Below, one piece after another: positions 46,993-56,421 of a stretch of 64,000 nt of DNA. Every line of letters begins with the position of its first letter. Position 1 is the first letter of the stretch. This stretch comes from Rhodoplanes sp963840055 (GTDB taxonomy: Bacteria; Pseudomonadota; Alphaproteobacteria; Rhizobiales; Xanthobacteraceae): contig CAWIXM010000025.1 of assembly GCA_963840055.1 (NCBI GenBank), positions 80,094-144,093 of the forward strand, written 5' to 3'. A model generated the notes under the pieces. It saw nothing but the letters and a program-made list of their open reading frames with translations, was not told where the DNA came from and did not search any database. A program made the translations under genes and the position numbers.

Positions 46993-48064
46993 GTTTGTCC
47001 AAGCCTGCCTCGTCCGCGGCCGGAGATACTACTATTTCCGGCGCCCAGGTTGCGCTCGTGTTCCGCTTCCTGGCCTGCCGGGCTCAGCAGAGTTCATGGC
47101 CGCCTATCAGGCCGCTTTGGCCGCGAGCGCGCCGCGCGCGGACATTGGCGAGAGACGCAATGCTCCCGGCACGGTCGCCGCCCTGGTCGCGGCGTATTCC
47201 AATTGTGCCCGCTTCAAGCACGAGATTGCGCCCGAGACGCGACGTACGCAGTGGGCGATACTTCAGCGGTTCCGGGAGGAGCACGGCGAGAAGCGTGTCG
47301 CCACGCTCCGGCGCGAGCATGTCGCCGCCATCCTCGCAGAAAAGAAACCTTACCCTCGACGCAACTGGCTCAAGGCCGTGCGCCCACTAATGCACTTCGC
47401 TGTTTCGGTTGGTATGACTCCTGTGGACCCAACAGAAGGCCTGAAGGCCGGTGTTCGGACCAAGGGCGATGGTTTCCAGGCATGGGGCGAGAACGAAATT
47501 GCATTATTTCGCCGACACCACGCGCTCGGCACTCGGGCGCGCCTCGCCTTCGAACTTCTACTCTGCACCGTCCAGAGGCGCGGCGACGTGATACGCATGG
47601 GCCCGCAACATGTGCGTGGCGGCCTTCTTCATGTGAGGCAAAGCAAGACTGGCGAGGCGCTCGCCTTGCCGATCATGCCGGAGTTGCAAGCCGCACTCGA
47701 TGCCGCGCCGAGCGGACATTTGACCTTCCTAACCACGGCGTACGGCAAGCCGTTCTCGGCCGCGGGATTCGGCAACTATTTTCGTGAACAATGCGACGCT
47801 GCCGGCCTACGAGGGTTTAGCGCACATGGGCTCCGCAAAGCCGGCTGCCGGCGCCTCGCCGAAGCCGGATGTAGTGCCGGCGAGATAGCGGCCTGGTCGG
47901 GCCATCGGACGTTAGGCGAGGTCGCGCGCTATACCCGCGCGGCCGATCAGGCCGCGATGGCCAGGGCCGCTGCGGCCAAACTGCGAACATCACTGTTAAA
48001 CCCGACGAGACCCGAGTGTAAAACTGGCGAAAAATCTCAACAGAAACAAAGCGAGGCAGGCTGA
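46973..48064 (+). CDS. Tyrosine integrase (phage/island type)
   Basis: A 363-residue tyrosine recombinase. An N-terminal SAM-like core-binding domain (about 55-150) precedes the catalytic domain with Arg in LLCTVQRRGDVIRM, the box HGLRKAGCRRL (H-x-x-R), His in AWSGHRTLGEVARY and the nucleophile Tyr in ARYTRAAD. It ends 2 bp before a tRNA-Met 3' half on the opposite strand, which marks the attachment site it uses. Intact. Confidence 0.93.
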   Translation: MTRLRLKFVQACLVRGRRYYYFRRPGCARVPLPGLPGSAEFMAAYQAALAASAPRADIGERRNAPGTVAALVAAYSNCARFKHEIAPETRRTQWAILQRFREEHGEKRVATLRREHVAAILAEKKPYPRRNWLKAVRPLMHFAVSVGMTPVDPTEGLKAGVRTKGDGFQAWGENEIALFRRHHALGTRARLAFELLLCTVQRRGDVIRMGPQHVRGGLLHVRQSKTGEALALPIMPELQAALDAAPSGHLTFLTTAYGKPFSAAGFGNYFREQCDAAGLRGFSAHGLRKAGCRRLAEAGCSAGEIAAWSGHRTLGEVARYTRAADQAAMARAAAAKLRTSLLNPTRPECKTGEKSQQKQSEAG

Positions 48065-48066
48065 CA

Positions 48067-48113
48067 TGGTGGGCCCGGCAGGACTCGAACCTGCAACCAA
48101 GCGGTTATGAGCC
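48067..48113 (-). tRNA. tRNA-Met(CAT) 3' half, attachment site
   Basis: On the minus strand: GGCTCATAACCGCTTGG (anticodon arm, CAT), then TTGCAGGTTCGAGTCCTGC and CGGGCCCACCA with the encoded CCA. The 5' half of the tRNA is not present to the right of 48113. It is the att core next to the integrase stop codon. Confidence 0.8.
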
Positions 48114-48119
48114 GGTGGG

Positions 48120-48420
48120 TGCCAGAAATAGGCGGCAGCTCTGGCCACCTCCGTACCCTCTGTTGACCAGATGCCGCACGCGATCTGGCCCCAATGCAGC
48201 AGCGACTCGACATGCCGAATTGGCTCGCCGCTCAAGGCGACGATGACGTCGCCCTGATGGACGCTGGCCGCGGCGACCAGGCCTTTTGGGTCCACGCTCA
48301 TCACTATTGCGCCGGCGTCGGCGCCCGTGAGCGCGACCGGGTGAGGCCCGAGCCCGTAGCAGCGTTGAATGCGGCCATCGCTCGTAAGCCTCGACAGTCG
48401 AACTCGGTCCGATTAGCGTC
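48120..48420 (-). pseudogene. PDZ-domain fragment of an S1C-type serine protease
   Basis: VMSVDPKGLVAAASVHQGDV and IVALSGEPIRHVESLLHW form a PDZ domain typical of DegP/S1C proteases; an upstream frame (RCYGLGPHPVALTGADAGAI) continues it after a shift. The protease domain is missing. It lies against the tRNA-Met 3' half where the tRNA 5' half should be. Confidence 0.6.
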
Positions 48421-48594
48421 CACCCGTCAGAACCACTGCGCCGCTGATGTCGCACAACTCTGCCTGTTTGTTTGTTCGTCCGTCAGTTTCTGCGCGCAGC
48501 TCTATCCGAAACTACGACGACCTCAATTCCCTGGTTGCGCAGGCACAGCTCGTGGCCCCTTTAGTCGTCCCCGTTGATTTCAGCGGGGGCACCC
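48421..48594. other. Intergenic before traG
   Basis: Probable promoter region of the conjugation operon; no motif recognised. The ribosome site GGGGG at 48585-48589 favours the TTG start at 48595. Confidence 0.35.
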
Positions 48595-50598
48595 TTGACC
48601 GCCACCAAGATCCTTTGGGGCCAGATCCTGGTCGTCTTCGCGGTCGTGCTCGCAACGCTCTGGGGCGCTACTGAGTGGACGGCGTGGCGGCTCGGCTTCC
48701 AGCCTCAGCTTGGGCCTCCCTGGTTCACGATTGCGGATGCGCCAATCTACCTCCCGGTGGCCTTCTTCTGGTGGTGGTACCACTACGACGCCTATGCGCC
48801 GGGCATATTCATCGAGGGGGCCGCAATTGCAGCCTCCGGCGGCTTCGCATCGATCGGCATTGCGATCGGCATGTCGGTGTGGCGGGCGCGGGAAGCAAAG
48901 ACCATCACGACCTACGGCTCGGCGCGCTGGGCGACGAACGCCGAGGTTCGCGGAGCCGGGCTGCTGCAGCCCGACGGGGTCATACTCGGCTGTCATGGTC
49001 GGGACTACCTTCGCCACAACGGACCGGAGCACGTCCTCTGCTTTGCGCCAACCCGATCGGGAAAGGGCGTCGGACTGGTCGTCCCGTCGCTCCTGACCTG
49101 GCCGGATTCGGCCATCGTCCACGACATCAAGGGCGAGAACTGGCAGCTGACGGCAGGCTGGCGCGCCCGCTTCGGCCGCGTCTTATTGTTCGATCCGACC
49201 AATCCGGTTTCAGCCGCGTATAATCCCTTGCTCGAAGTGCGCCGCGGCGACACCGAGGTGCGCGACGTCCAGAACGTCGCCGACATTCTGGTCGACCCGG
49301 AAGGGGCGCTCGAACGGCGCAATCACTGGGAAAAGACCAGTCATTCGCTCCTGGTCGGCGCCATCCTCCACAACCTCTATGCCGAAGCCGACAAGACACT
49401 CTCTGGCGTCGCCAATTTCTTGTCCGATCCCAGGCGTCCGATCGAGTTTACGCTCCGAGCCATGATGACGACACGGCATCTTGGCGACCGCCCACACCCC
49501 GTCGTCGCCTCCGCCGCGCGAGAGCTTCTCAACAAGTCCGAAAACGAGCGCTCCGGTGTGCTGTCGACCGCCATGAGCTTTCTCGGGCTCTACCGCGATC
49601 CGGTCGTCGCCAAGGTGACGTCACGCTGCGATTGGCGGATCGGCGACCTTGTTCAGGGCGAACGGCCGGCGACGCTCTATCTCGTGGTGCCGCCGTCCGA
49701 CATCAGCCGCACCAAGCCGCTGGTCCGCCTTGTTCTCAACCAGATCGGCCGGCGACTGACCGAAGACCTGCAGGTTCGAGGTCGCCGCATTCTTCTCATG
49801 CTCGATGAGTTTCCTGCGCTCGGCCGGCTCGACTTCTTCGAGTCGGCGCTCGCCTTCATGGCGGGCTACGGCCTCAAATCGTTCCTCATCGCGCAGTCAC
49901 TCAACCAGATCGAGAAGGCCTACGGTCCGAACAACGCGATCCTCGACAATTGCCATGTCCGCGTTGCCTTCGCCACCAATGACGAGCGCACGGCGCGCCG
50001 CATCTCCGATGCGCTCGGCACCGCCACCGAACTGCGCGCGATGAAGAACTATGCCGGCAGTCGGCTTTCACCCTGGCTTGGTCATCTCATGGTGTCGCGC
50101 CAGGAGACCGCACGGCCGCTGTTGACCCCCGGCGAGGTGATGCAGCTACCGCCGAGCGACGAGCTGGTCCTCGTTTCCGGCATCCCACCGATCCGTGCGC
50201 ACAAGGCGCGCTACTACGAGGACGCCCGGCTAAGGAGCCGGGTCCTGCCACCGCCCGCACTGACCACGACAAGCGCGGGCGCCTTCGGCGACCGACCTGC
50301 CGCCCATGCCGACGACTGGACAACTCTGTCCCTCCCAGAGCCAGGCGCGGCGGTTGCAGGCGGGTCGGTCGCCGGCTCCTTGGCCGACGACGATCCTGCG
50401 AATGGGGGAATCCGCCGCGAGCCAGCTTTGCCTGAGCACGAAGCGATCGCCTCCCAGCAGCCAAAGCCCAGCCCCGAATTCGCCGTGCTCGAAGACGACC
50501 CCGACGATGACGCCATCCGCGCCAAGGCGTTGAACCAGAATTTCCGGGGGCTCGCGCGCCAGGCCGCACTCGACCCGGACGACGGACTCGGATTGTGA
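48595..50598 (+). CDS. traG: Conjugal transfer coupling protein TraG (VirD4-like)
   Basis: A 667-residue inner-membrane ATPase that delivers the relaxosome to the mating channel. Two N-terminal membrane helices (about 8-30 and 48-80), then Walker A in CFAPTRSGKGVGLVVPSLLT, the VIHDIKGE-type loop AIVHDIKGENW, Walker B in RILLMLDEFPALGRLDF and FLIAQSLNQIEKAYG. The C-terminal tail is acidic. Start: TTG 48595 with GGGGG 5 bp upstream; an upstream TTG at 48574 is possible. Intact, unlike most of the transfer genes after it. Confidence 0.92.
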   Translation: MTATKILWGQILVVFAVVLATLWGATEWTAWRLGFQPQLGPPWFTIADAPIYLPVAFFWWWYHYDAYAPGIFIEGAAIAASGGFASIGIAIGMSVWRAREAKTITTYGSARWATNAEVRGAGLLQPDGVILGCHGRDYLRHNGPEHVLCFAPTRSGKGVGLVVPSLLTWPDSAIVHDIKGENWQLTAGWRARFGRVLLFDPTNPVSAAYNPLLEVRRGDTEVRDVQNVADILVDPEGALERRNHWEKTSHSLLVGAILHNLYAEADKTLSGVANFLSDPRRPIEFTLRAMMTTRHLGDRPHPVVASAARELLNKSENERSGVLSTAMSFLGLYRDPVVAKVTSRCDWRIGDLVQGERPATLYLVVPPSDISRTKPLVRLVLNQIGRRLTEDLQVRGRRILLMLDEFPALGRLDFFESALAFMAGYGLKSFLIAQSLNQIEKAYGPNNAILDNCHVRVAFATNDERTARRISDALGTATELRAMKNYAGSRLSPWLGHLMVSRQETARPLLTPGEVMQLPPSDELVLVSGIPPIRAHKARYYEDARLRSRVLPPPALTTTSAGAFGDRPAAHADDWTTLSLPEPGAAVAGGSVAGSLADDDPANGGIRREPALPEHEAIASQQPKPSPEFAVLEDDPDDDAIRAKALNQNFRGLARQAALDPDDGLGL

Positions 50599-50606
50599 GG
50601 CCGCCG

Positions 50607-51080
50607 ATGAAGAAGGCGCCGGGTCTAGAGATCGAAGTCGACGCGCGAGAGCGGCCTCACGCCGGTCGGCATCGTCCGGGGTCAGAAATGACATGATGGC
50701 GGCTTCTGCAATCAGCGACTTCGGCTTCTGCTTCTGATCGGCAAGCTCGGTCAGCTGCGCCATCATTTCGGGATCGAGATAGACGGAGAGACGCGCAGGG
50801 AGAACGCCTGGAACGCGACCTCTGGGTCGCGGCCGAGACCCTCGCGCTCTTCATCAGATTCTGGCTCACCGTCACCACACCGCTCCCCGAAGGCGCACAA
50901 GCCGCCGCCCAGGCGAAAGGGCGCGAGCGCTTCGACGCGTTCCTGCAGACCGTGGGCCGACGGCTCGCCAAGGGCAAGAGCGTGCTGCGCGAGTTGTCGT
51001 TTGATGGCTTGAGCAACGGGACCGTCCGGTCGGACACGACGGCAAACACGCAATCGAATGCCAAAGAGGAGTGGCGATGA
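50607..51080 (+). pseudogene. Ribbon-helix-helix transfer protein, broken by an internal inversion
   Basis: The first five codons (MKKAP, ATG 50607) and the last 93 (ERLERDLWVAAETLALFIRF to NAKEEWR, stop 51078-51080) are on the plus strand, but the part between (RLSVYLDPEMMAQLTELADQ through EAALARRLRSLDP) is on the minus strand. Flipping 50616-50796 joins all three in one frame of about 157 residues that matches the next gene segment for segment (RRLxxLxxxxxRLERxLxxxxETxAL). The segment length is a multiple of three. TraG-linked CopG-type regulators of this kind are normal here. As sequenced it is inactive. Confidence 0.75.
50616..50800. other. Inverted (possibly invertible) segment, about 180 bp
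   Basis: GCGC occurs at 50616-50619 and again at 50793-50796, the limits of the inverted part. I see no long inverted repeats, so site-specific inversion would need a very short site. A small serine recombinase, the enzyme class that does this, is encoded at 38697-39329. Confidence 0.65.
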
Positions 51081-51664
51081 AACGAAAAATCAGCGTGCGA
51101 CTCTCTGAAGAGACTGTCGAACGGCTGGAAGCAGCCGCCCAACGCCCCAGCGCGAACAAGACGACTATCCTGGAAGCCGCCCTCGATCGTTTTCTCGATC
51201 CCGACGCCGAGACCATTGACGACGCCAAGCTGTTGCGCCGCCTCGACGACATGAGTCGTCAACTCGAGCAGCTCGAGCGCGGCCTCAAAATCGTCAATGA
51301 GACAGTTGCCTTGCACGCTCGATACCACCTCGCCATCACGCCGCCACTGCCGCAATCGCAGCAGCGCGCGGCGTGCGCTCTTGGGCTCGAACAATTCGAA
51401 GAATTTGCCGCACAAGTCGGGAGGCGCGTTCGTCTCGGCATGCCGCTCATGCGAGAAACGATGGACCGGCTCAATACGGGAGGCCCGCATCTGCTCGCGC
51501 GGAACATCGGGGAGGGCGCGCCGCTCGGCGCCGCAGACACCCGTTCCGTCCAAGACGTCGCTGCATCAACCGTCGTGGAAGAATCGCAAGGGTTGCCTGC
51601 TGCCGTTCGGGAGGACGGCAGCAGCGGCGGCTTTCCAGCGAACGGACACAATCCATCGGGATGA
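51077..51664 (+). CDS. Ribbon-helix-helix transfer-associated protein
   Basis: A 195-residue protein. MKRKISVRLSEETVERLEAA is the RHH strand and first helix, NKTTILEAALDRFLDPDAET the second. A coiled coil (LEQLERGLKIVNETVALHAR) and a conserved tail YHLAITPPLPQSQQRAACAL follow. It overlaps the preceding gene by 4 bp (ATGA). In Trb-type clusters such proteins sit between traG and trbB and may regulate transfer. After about residue 160 the sequence is low-complexity and may be run-on. Confidence 0.75.
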   Translation: MKRKISVRLSEETVERLEAAAQRPSANKTTILEAALDRFLDPDAETIDDAKLLRRLDDMSRQLEQLERGLKIVNETVALHARYHLAITPPLPQSQQRAACALGLEQFEEFAAQVGRRVRLGMPLMRETMDRLNTGGPHLLARNIGEGAPLGAADTRSVQDVAASTVVEESQGLPAAVREDGSSGGFPANGHNPSG

Positions 51665-51665
51665 C

Positions 51666-53052
51666 GTGCCGCCCGTTGCTTCGAACTGCTTGACCGAAGC
51701 AGTACTCGCCCCTCCGCTTCCGACCTCGGTATTGGGGCCAACGCTCCGCCGATCGGCACGATACCCGACGCAGAATGGGCGCCTGATCACCATCGTCTTC
51801 CTTCCGTTTGCCGCCGGCTATTATCTTTCCTACCTGTTCCGCTCGATCAACGCGCCGATCTCTGCCCATTTGACGTCTGATCTGGCGCTCGGCGCAGCAG
51901 ACCTCGGGCTGCTCACTTCGGTCTATTTCTTGACCTTCGCAGCGGCTCAGATTCCGATCGGCGTGCTGTTGGATCGCTATGGCCCACGGCGAATTCAGAG
52001 CGTGCTGCTACTGGTCGCGGCCGCCGGCGCCGTGCTGTTCTGCACGGCAGAGCACATTTGTTGGGCTCGTGGTCGCGCGCGCAATGATCGGGCTCGGGGT
52101 TGCAGCCGCACTGATGGCGGGCCTGAAGGCCATCGTTCTGTGGTTTCCAAAGAAGCGCGTCGCGCTCGTCAACAGCTATATGATCATGCTCGGCACACTG
52201 GGCGCGGTCACCGCAACGGCGCCCGCCGAACATTTGCTCGATTGGATGGGCTGGCGTTGGCTCTTCGAGCTCCTCGCCGCAGCGACAGCCGCCTGCGCCG
52301 TTGTAATCTATTTCGTCGTTCCGGAGCCCGTATCTGTCCCATCCTCACCGCAAAGCTTACCTCCAGCCAGCCTGAAAGCCGTCTATACGGATCCACGCTT
52401 CTGGAGATTGGCTCCGCTTTCGGCGACCTGCGTCGGATCCGCCTGGGCACTGCAGGGATTATGGGCGGCGCCGTGGTTGACCGATGTCGAGGGCTTCGAC
52501 CGAGCTAGCCTGATAACGCGCCTCTTCATCATGGCGGTTGCACTCAGCTTGGGCGCCTTGCTGCTGGGCACGATCGCGGACCGGATGCGTCGCGTTGGGA
52601 TCAGCCTGCACGCCCTGTTATCGGCCGTCGCAATAATGTTCATCGCGGCGCAGCTCGCCCTGATCCTGCGATTGCCCGTGCCGTCTTCCATATCTTGGTC
52701 AATCGTGTCGGCGGTCGGAGCGGGCACCGTTCTCAGCTACGCGATCATCGCCGAGTATTTCCCCAAGGAGCTTGCCGGGCGTGCGAACGCTGCACTGAAC
52801 GTCTTTCACCTCGGCTGGGCCTTCGCCTTCCAGTGGTCGACCGGCTTGATTCTCGAACAATGGCCGACCCAGGATGGCCATTATCCTTTGATCGCCTATC
52901 AGGTCGCATTCGGTCTCAACGTCGCATTGCAGATTGCAGCATTGATCTGCTTCGAGGCGCACCGGGTTCGAACTCTTGGTTCGGCGTTGGCCTCGGAACC
53001 TGGTCATTCCTTCTTCGGTTGCAGCACGGTGCTTGAGCCGGTCACACGCTGA
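51666..53052 (+). CDS. MFS transporter, frameshifted
   Basis: A 12-helix major facilitator of about 460 residues. The first helices (LITIVFLPFAAGYYLSYLFR, then VYFLTFAAAQIPIGVLLDRY GPRR, where D-x-x-G-x-R marks loop 2-3) are in one frame to about 52050. One extra base (or two lost) shifts the rest, which begins FVGLVVARAMIGLGVAAALM and ends ICFEAHRVRTLG. It is of the nitrate/sugar-phosphate-like subgroup, substrate unknown. It sits inside the conjugation operon as cargo. The start GTG 51666 is uncertain. Confidence 0.78.
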
Positions 53053-53421
53053 GACAGAAGTTCACGCCTGGGCAAACGGACCGATCCGTTCGTGCGGAGG
53101 CAACGAATTGGTCGCCATATCACGCTCGAATGGACGAGCACCTCTGAACCGCTCGGAGGCGGTCGCGCCTCATTTTTCAGCGTCAAACGCTCGAGTGATG
53201 TTCACGCTGCCAATTCGAGGCAGCGAGTTGTTTCGACTGCACACCGCACATTGGAGATATCGTGAGACCGGCTTGCACGCTCCGCAGATCTCGTCGATCG
53301 CCTGTATTTGTACGCCAATGCACTACGCTGCTGATCTCGCTGTTGCGCTGCGCCTGCTCTGAGCCCTTGTATTGATCCGCAGAGTTCGACCGCGGGGGCG
53401 GTCGCGATCGGGCAGGGGACA
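53053..53421. other. Intergenic, no gene supported
   Basis: About 370 bp between the MFS gene and trbB, unusual in a trb operon, where genes normally touch. It probably marks the right edge of the inserted cargo. Confidence 0.35.
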
Positions 53422-54411
53422 ATGGCGGGGGCGCTCTCACTCAAGGCGGAAGCAATATCACGCGGCGCGCGCATGCTCCGCACCGCGCTCGGGCCCGCCA
53501 TCGCGACATGGCTCGAAGACCCGGCCGTCGTAGAGGTGATGCTCAATCCCGACGGTCATCTCTGGGTCGACCGGCTGACTGAGGGATTGGTCGATACCGG
53601 AGAGCGCCTGTCCGCCGCCGATGGCGAACGGATTGTGCGTCTTGTCGCCCATCATGTCGGCGCTGAAGTGCATTCTTCTTCGCCGCGCGTGTCGGCCGAG
53701 CTGCCGGAAACCGGCGAGCGCTTCGAAGGTTTGATCCCACCCGTCGTTGCCGCGCCGGCCTTCGCCATCCGCAAGCCGGCGGTCGCGGTGTTCACCCTCG
53801 ATGACTATGTCGCGGCAAACATCATCACGACTCGGCAAGCCGACTTTCTCCGCGACTCCATCGAACGCCGCCGCAATGTCCTGGTCGCCGGCGGCACCTC
53901 GACCGGCAAGACCACCCTCGTCTATGCCCTCCTCGCCGAGGTGGCCAAGACCTCCGATCGTGTCGTGCTGATCGAGGACACCCGCGAGCTGCAGTGCCGC
54001 GCCCGCAATCTCGTCGCTTTGCGCACCAAGGACGGCGTTGCCTCGCTCTCCGATCTGGTGCGCTCATCCCTGCGCCTGCGGCCGGACCGCATCCCGATCG
54101 GCGAGGTCCGCGGCGCCGAAGCGCTTGATCTGTTGAAGGCCTGGGGCACTGGACACCCGGGGGGCATCGGGACCATCCATGCGGGCTCTGCGTTGGGCGC
54201 ATTGCGACGGCTCGAACAGCTCGTCCAGGAGGCCGTCGTCACTGTTCCGCGCCCCCTCATCGCCGAGACGATCAACGTCATCGCGGTGCTGGCCGGCCGC
54301 GGTCCCGAACGCCGATTGATCGAGCTCGCCCGCGTCGAGGGCTTGGGACCCAGCGGCGATTACGTTCTGGCGTCCGCCGTCGACCTCACCTCCGCGGGAG
54401 TCAACACATGA
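53422..54411 (+). CDS. trbB: Conjugal transfer ATPase TrbB (VirB11-like)
   Basis: A 329-residue hexameric secretion ATPase. Walker A is GGTSTGKTT (157-165), the Asp box DRVVLIEDTRELQC, the Walker B region RLRPDRIPIGEVRGAEALDL and the His box GHPGGIGTIHAG. Complete. It overlaps trbC by 4 bp. ATG 53422 is preceded by CAGGGGAC. Confidence 0.95.
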   Translation: MAGALSLKAEAISRGARMLRTALGPAIATWLEDPAVVEVMLNPDGHLWVDRLTEGLVDTGERLSAADGERIVRLVAHHVGAEVHSSSPRVSAELPETGERFEGLIPPVVAAPAFAIRKPAVAVFTLDDYVAANIITTRQADFLRDSIERRRNVLVAGGTSTGKTTLVYALLAEVAKTSDRVVLIEDTRELQCRARNLVALRTKDGVASLSDLVRSSLRLRPDRIPIGEVRGAEALDLLKAWGTGHPGGIGTIHAGSALGALRRLEQLVQEAVVTVPRPLIAETINVIAVLAGRGPERRLIELARVEGLGPSGDYVLASAVDLTSAGVNT

Positions 54412-54737
54412 TCGGTTCCTTCGCGCGCATCCACATGAGCATCTTGGCAATCACTGCCTCCGCCACGATGAGCCTCGCAGCGACATCGGCGTTTGCGGCG
54501 GGGTCGAACATGCCGTGGGAGCAGCCGCTCCAGCAGATCCTCCAGTCGATCGAGGGACCGGTCTCCAAGATCGTCGCGGTGATCATCATCATCGTGACCG
54601 GTCTCACGCTTGCCTTCGGTGACACCGCCGGCGGCTTCCGCCGCCTCATCCAGGTCGTGTTCGGCCTGTCGATCGCGTTCGCGGCGTCATCCTTCTTCCT
54701 GTCGTTCTTCTCCTTCGGCGGCGGAGCGCTGGTGTGA
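54408..54737 (+). CDS. trbC: Pilin subunit TrbC (VirB2-like)
   Basis: A 109-residue prepilin with a long leader ending in ATSAFAAGS, a cleavage site, then two hydrophobic segments (KIVAVIIIIVTGLTLAFG and VVFGLSIAFAASSFFLSFFS) as in VirB2/TrbC pilins, which are cyclised and assembled into the conjugative pilus. Complete; touches trbB and trbD on both sides. Confidence 0.92.
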   Translation: MIGSFARIHMSILAITASATMSLAATSAFAAGSNMPWEQPLQQILQSIEGPVSKIVAVIIIIVTGLTLAFGDTAGGFRRLIQVVFGLSIAFAASSFFLSFFSFGGGALV

Positions 54738-54880
54738 TGGCCGAGATCATCGAGCACGAGCTCATTGCCGGTTTCGAGGCGCCGGTGCACCGCGCCCTGA
54801 CCGAGCCGATCCTGCTCGCTGGCGCCCCGCGCGCGGTCGCCATCCTCAATGGCACCCTCTCGGCCGCGATCGGCCTTGGG
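54737..54880 (+). pseudogene. trbD: TrbD N-terminal part, fused to TrbE
   Basis: MAEIIEHELIAGFEAPVHRA then LTEPILLAGAPRAVAILNGT is the start of TrbD (normally about 90 residues, two membrane helices). After AAIGLG, in the middle of the first helix, it continues in frame as TrbE. About 45 C-terminal TrbD residues are deleted. Confidence 0.8.
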
Positions 54881-56185
54881 TTCGTGCCGGAAGCCGCGTG
54901 GCTCTCGGACGCGGAGACGTTGACCTATCTGCATTCCTGCATCTCGACCAGGCGTCACCGCGTCCGCGTCCCGGAAATTCCCATGTATCTTGACGCGATC
55001 CTCGTCGATGAGGGACTGACCGCTGGGCTCGAGCCGCGGCTCGGCAAAGCCCACTTCCGCACCCTGACCGTCATGGGTTTCCCGTCGGCGACCTATCCCG
55101 GCATTCTCGACGAGCTTAACCGGCTCGCCTTTCCCTACCGCTGGGTGACGCGTGCCATCGCGCTCGACAAGACAGACGCAACAAAAGTCCTCACCCGCAT
55201 TCGTCGCCAGTGGTTCGCCAAACGCAAATCGATCATGGCGATCCTCAAGGAGGTGATGACCAACGAGGCTGCGGCGCTCATTGATACTGATGCGCAGAAC
55301 AAGGCGATGGATGCCGACGCGGCGCTGCAGGAGCTCGGTTCCGATTTGATCGGGCAGGCCTACGTGACCGCCACCGTCACAGTCGGGGACGAAGATGCGC
55401 GCGCTGCCGACGAGAAGCTCCGCCTCGTCGAGAAGGTGATCCAGGGACGCGATTTCACCTGCATCGCGGAGAGCGTCAACGCGGTCGAGGCCTGGCTCGG
55501 AAGCCTCCCCGGTCATGTCTATGCCAATGTCCGCCAGCCGCCGGTCTCGACCCTCAATCTCGCGCACATGATCCCGCTCTCGGCCGTGTGGGCCGGGCCG
55601 GAACACAACGAGCATCTCAGCGGCCCGCCGCTCCTGTTCGCCAAGACGGAAGGGGCGACGCCGTTTCGCCTGTCGCTCCACGTCGGCGATGTCGGGCACA
55701 CGCTCGTGGTCGGGCCAACCGGCGCCGGCAAGAGTGTGCTCCTAGCCCTGATCGCCCTCCAGTTCCGCCGCTATCCAGGGTCCCAGGTTTTTGCCTTCGA
55801 TTTCGGGGGCTCGATCCGCGCCGCCGCGCTCGCGATGGGCGGCGACTGGCACGATCTCGGCGGCGCGGCCTCCGGGGACGATATCGAACCAACCGCACTT
55901 GCGCCGCTCGCCGCGATCGAGGATGCCGCGGAGCGCGCCTGGGCGGCCGAGTGGCTCGCGGCGATTCTGGGCCGTGAAGGAGTAGCAGTCACTCCCGAGG
56001 CGAAGGAGCATGTCTGGTCGGCGCTCGCCTCGCTTGCGAGCGCGCCGCTCAACGAGCGGACCCTCACGGGCTTTGCCGTTCTTCTGCAGTCGGGCGCGCT
56101 CAAGCAGGCGCTGCGGCCCTATTGCCTCGGCGGCCCCTATGGCCGGCTCCTCGATGCCGAGGCCGAGCACCTTGGCCAAGCCGAT
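54881..56185 (+). pseudogene. trbE: TrbE ATPase, both ends deleted
   Basis: Reads FVPEAAWLSDAETLTYLHSC, RVPEIPMYLDAILVDEG, RWFAKRKSIMAILKEVMTNE and the Walker A VVGPTGAGKSVLLALIALQF, then FAFDFGGSIRAAALAMGGDW: the VirB4-like transfer ATPase, normally about 810 residues. Roughly the first 150 residues are gone (fusion to TrbD) and the C-terminal 200 as well, including the second half of the RecA-like domain, since homology stops at AEHLGQADVQA. The open frame 54737-56293 is therefore a trbD-trbE chimera. Confidence 0.85.
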
Positions 56186-56421
56186 GTGCAGGCGGCAAGA
56201 AGGTCTACATCGCGTTCCCGCGCGGGATCGCCCAAGGCGAAATGCCGCCCCTCTTCATCATCGGCCCCGCGGGCAAAACCTCGGAGCTCGTGAACTATCG
56301 TGTGCGCGGCAGCCACATGATTGTCGATCGCCTCTTCGCTGCGGCTGAGCTCCGCCTCGGCGACCGCGGCTCTGAGCGTCGCGTTCGCATCGTGCGCACC
56401 GACCGGAGGCTCTTCTGGTGA
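56186..56421 (+). pseudogene. trbG: TrbG C-terminal part
   Basis: GGKKVYIAFPRGIAQGEMPP, LFIIGPAGKTSELVNYRVRG and IVDRLFAAAELRLGD form the C-terminal domain of TrbG (VirB9-like, outer-membrane core complex). It is joined to the middle of TrbE in a different frame. The missing piece spans the end of trbE, trbJ, trbK, trbL, trbF and the start of trbG, several kilobases in a normal cluster. Confidence 0.85.

Noticed and set aside
54401..55699. 432-codon minus-strand frame across the trb genes
   Set aside because: Antisense shadow of trbC, trbD and trbE; no start signal and no homology that I recognise.
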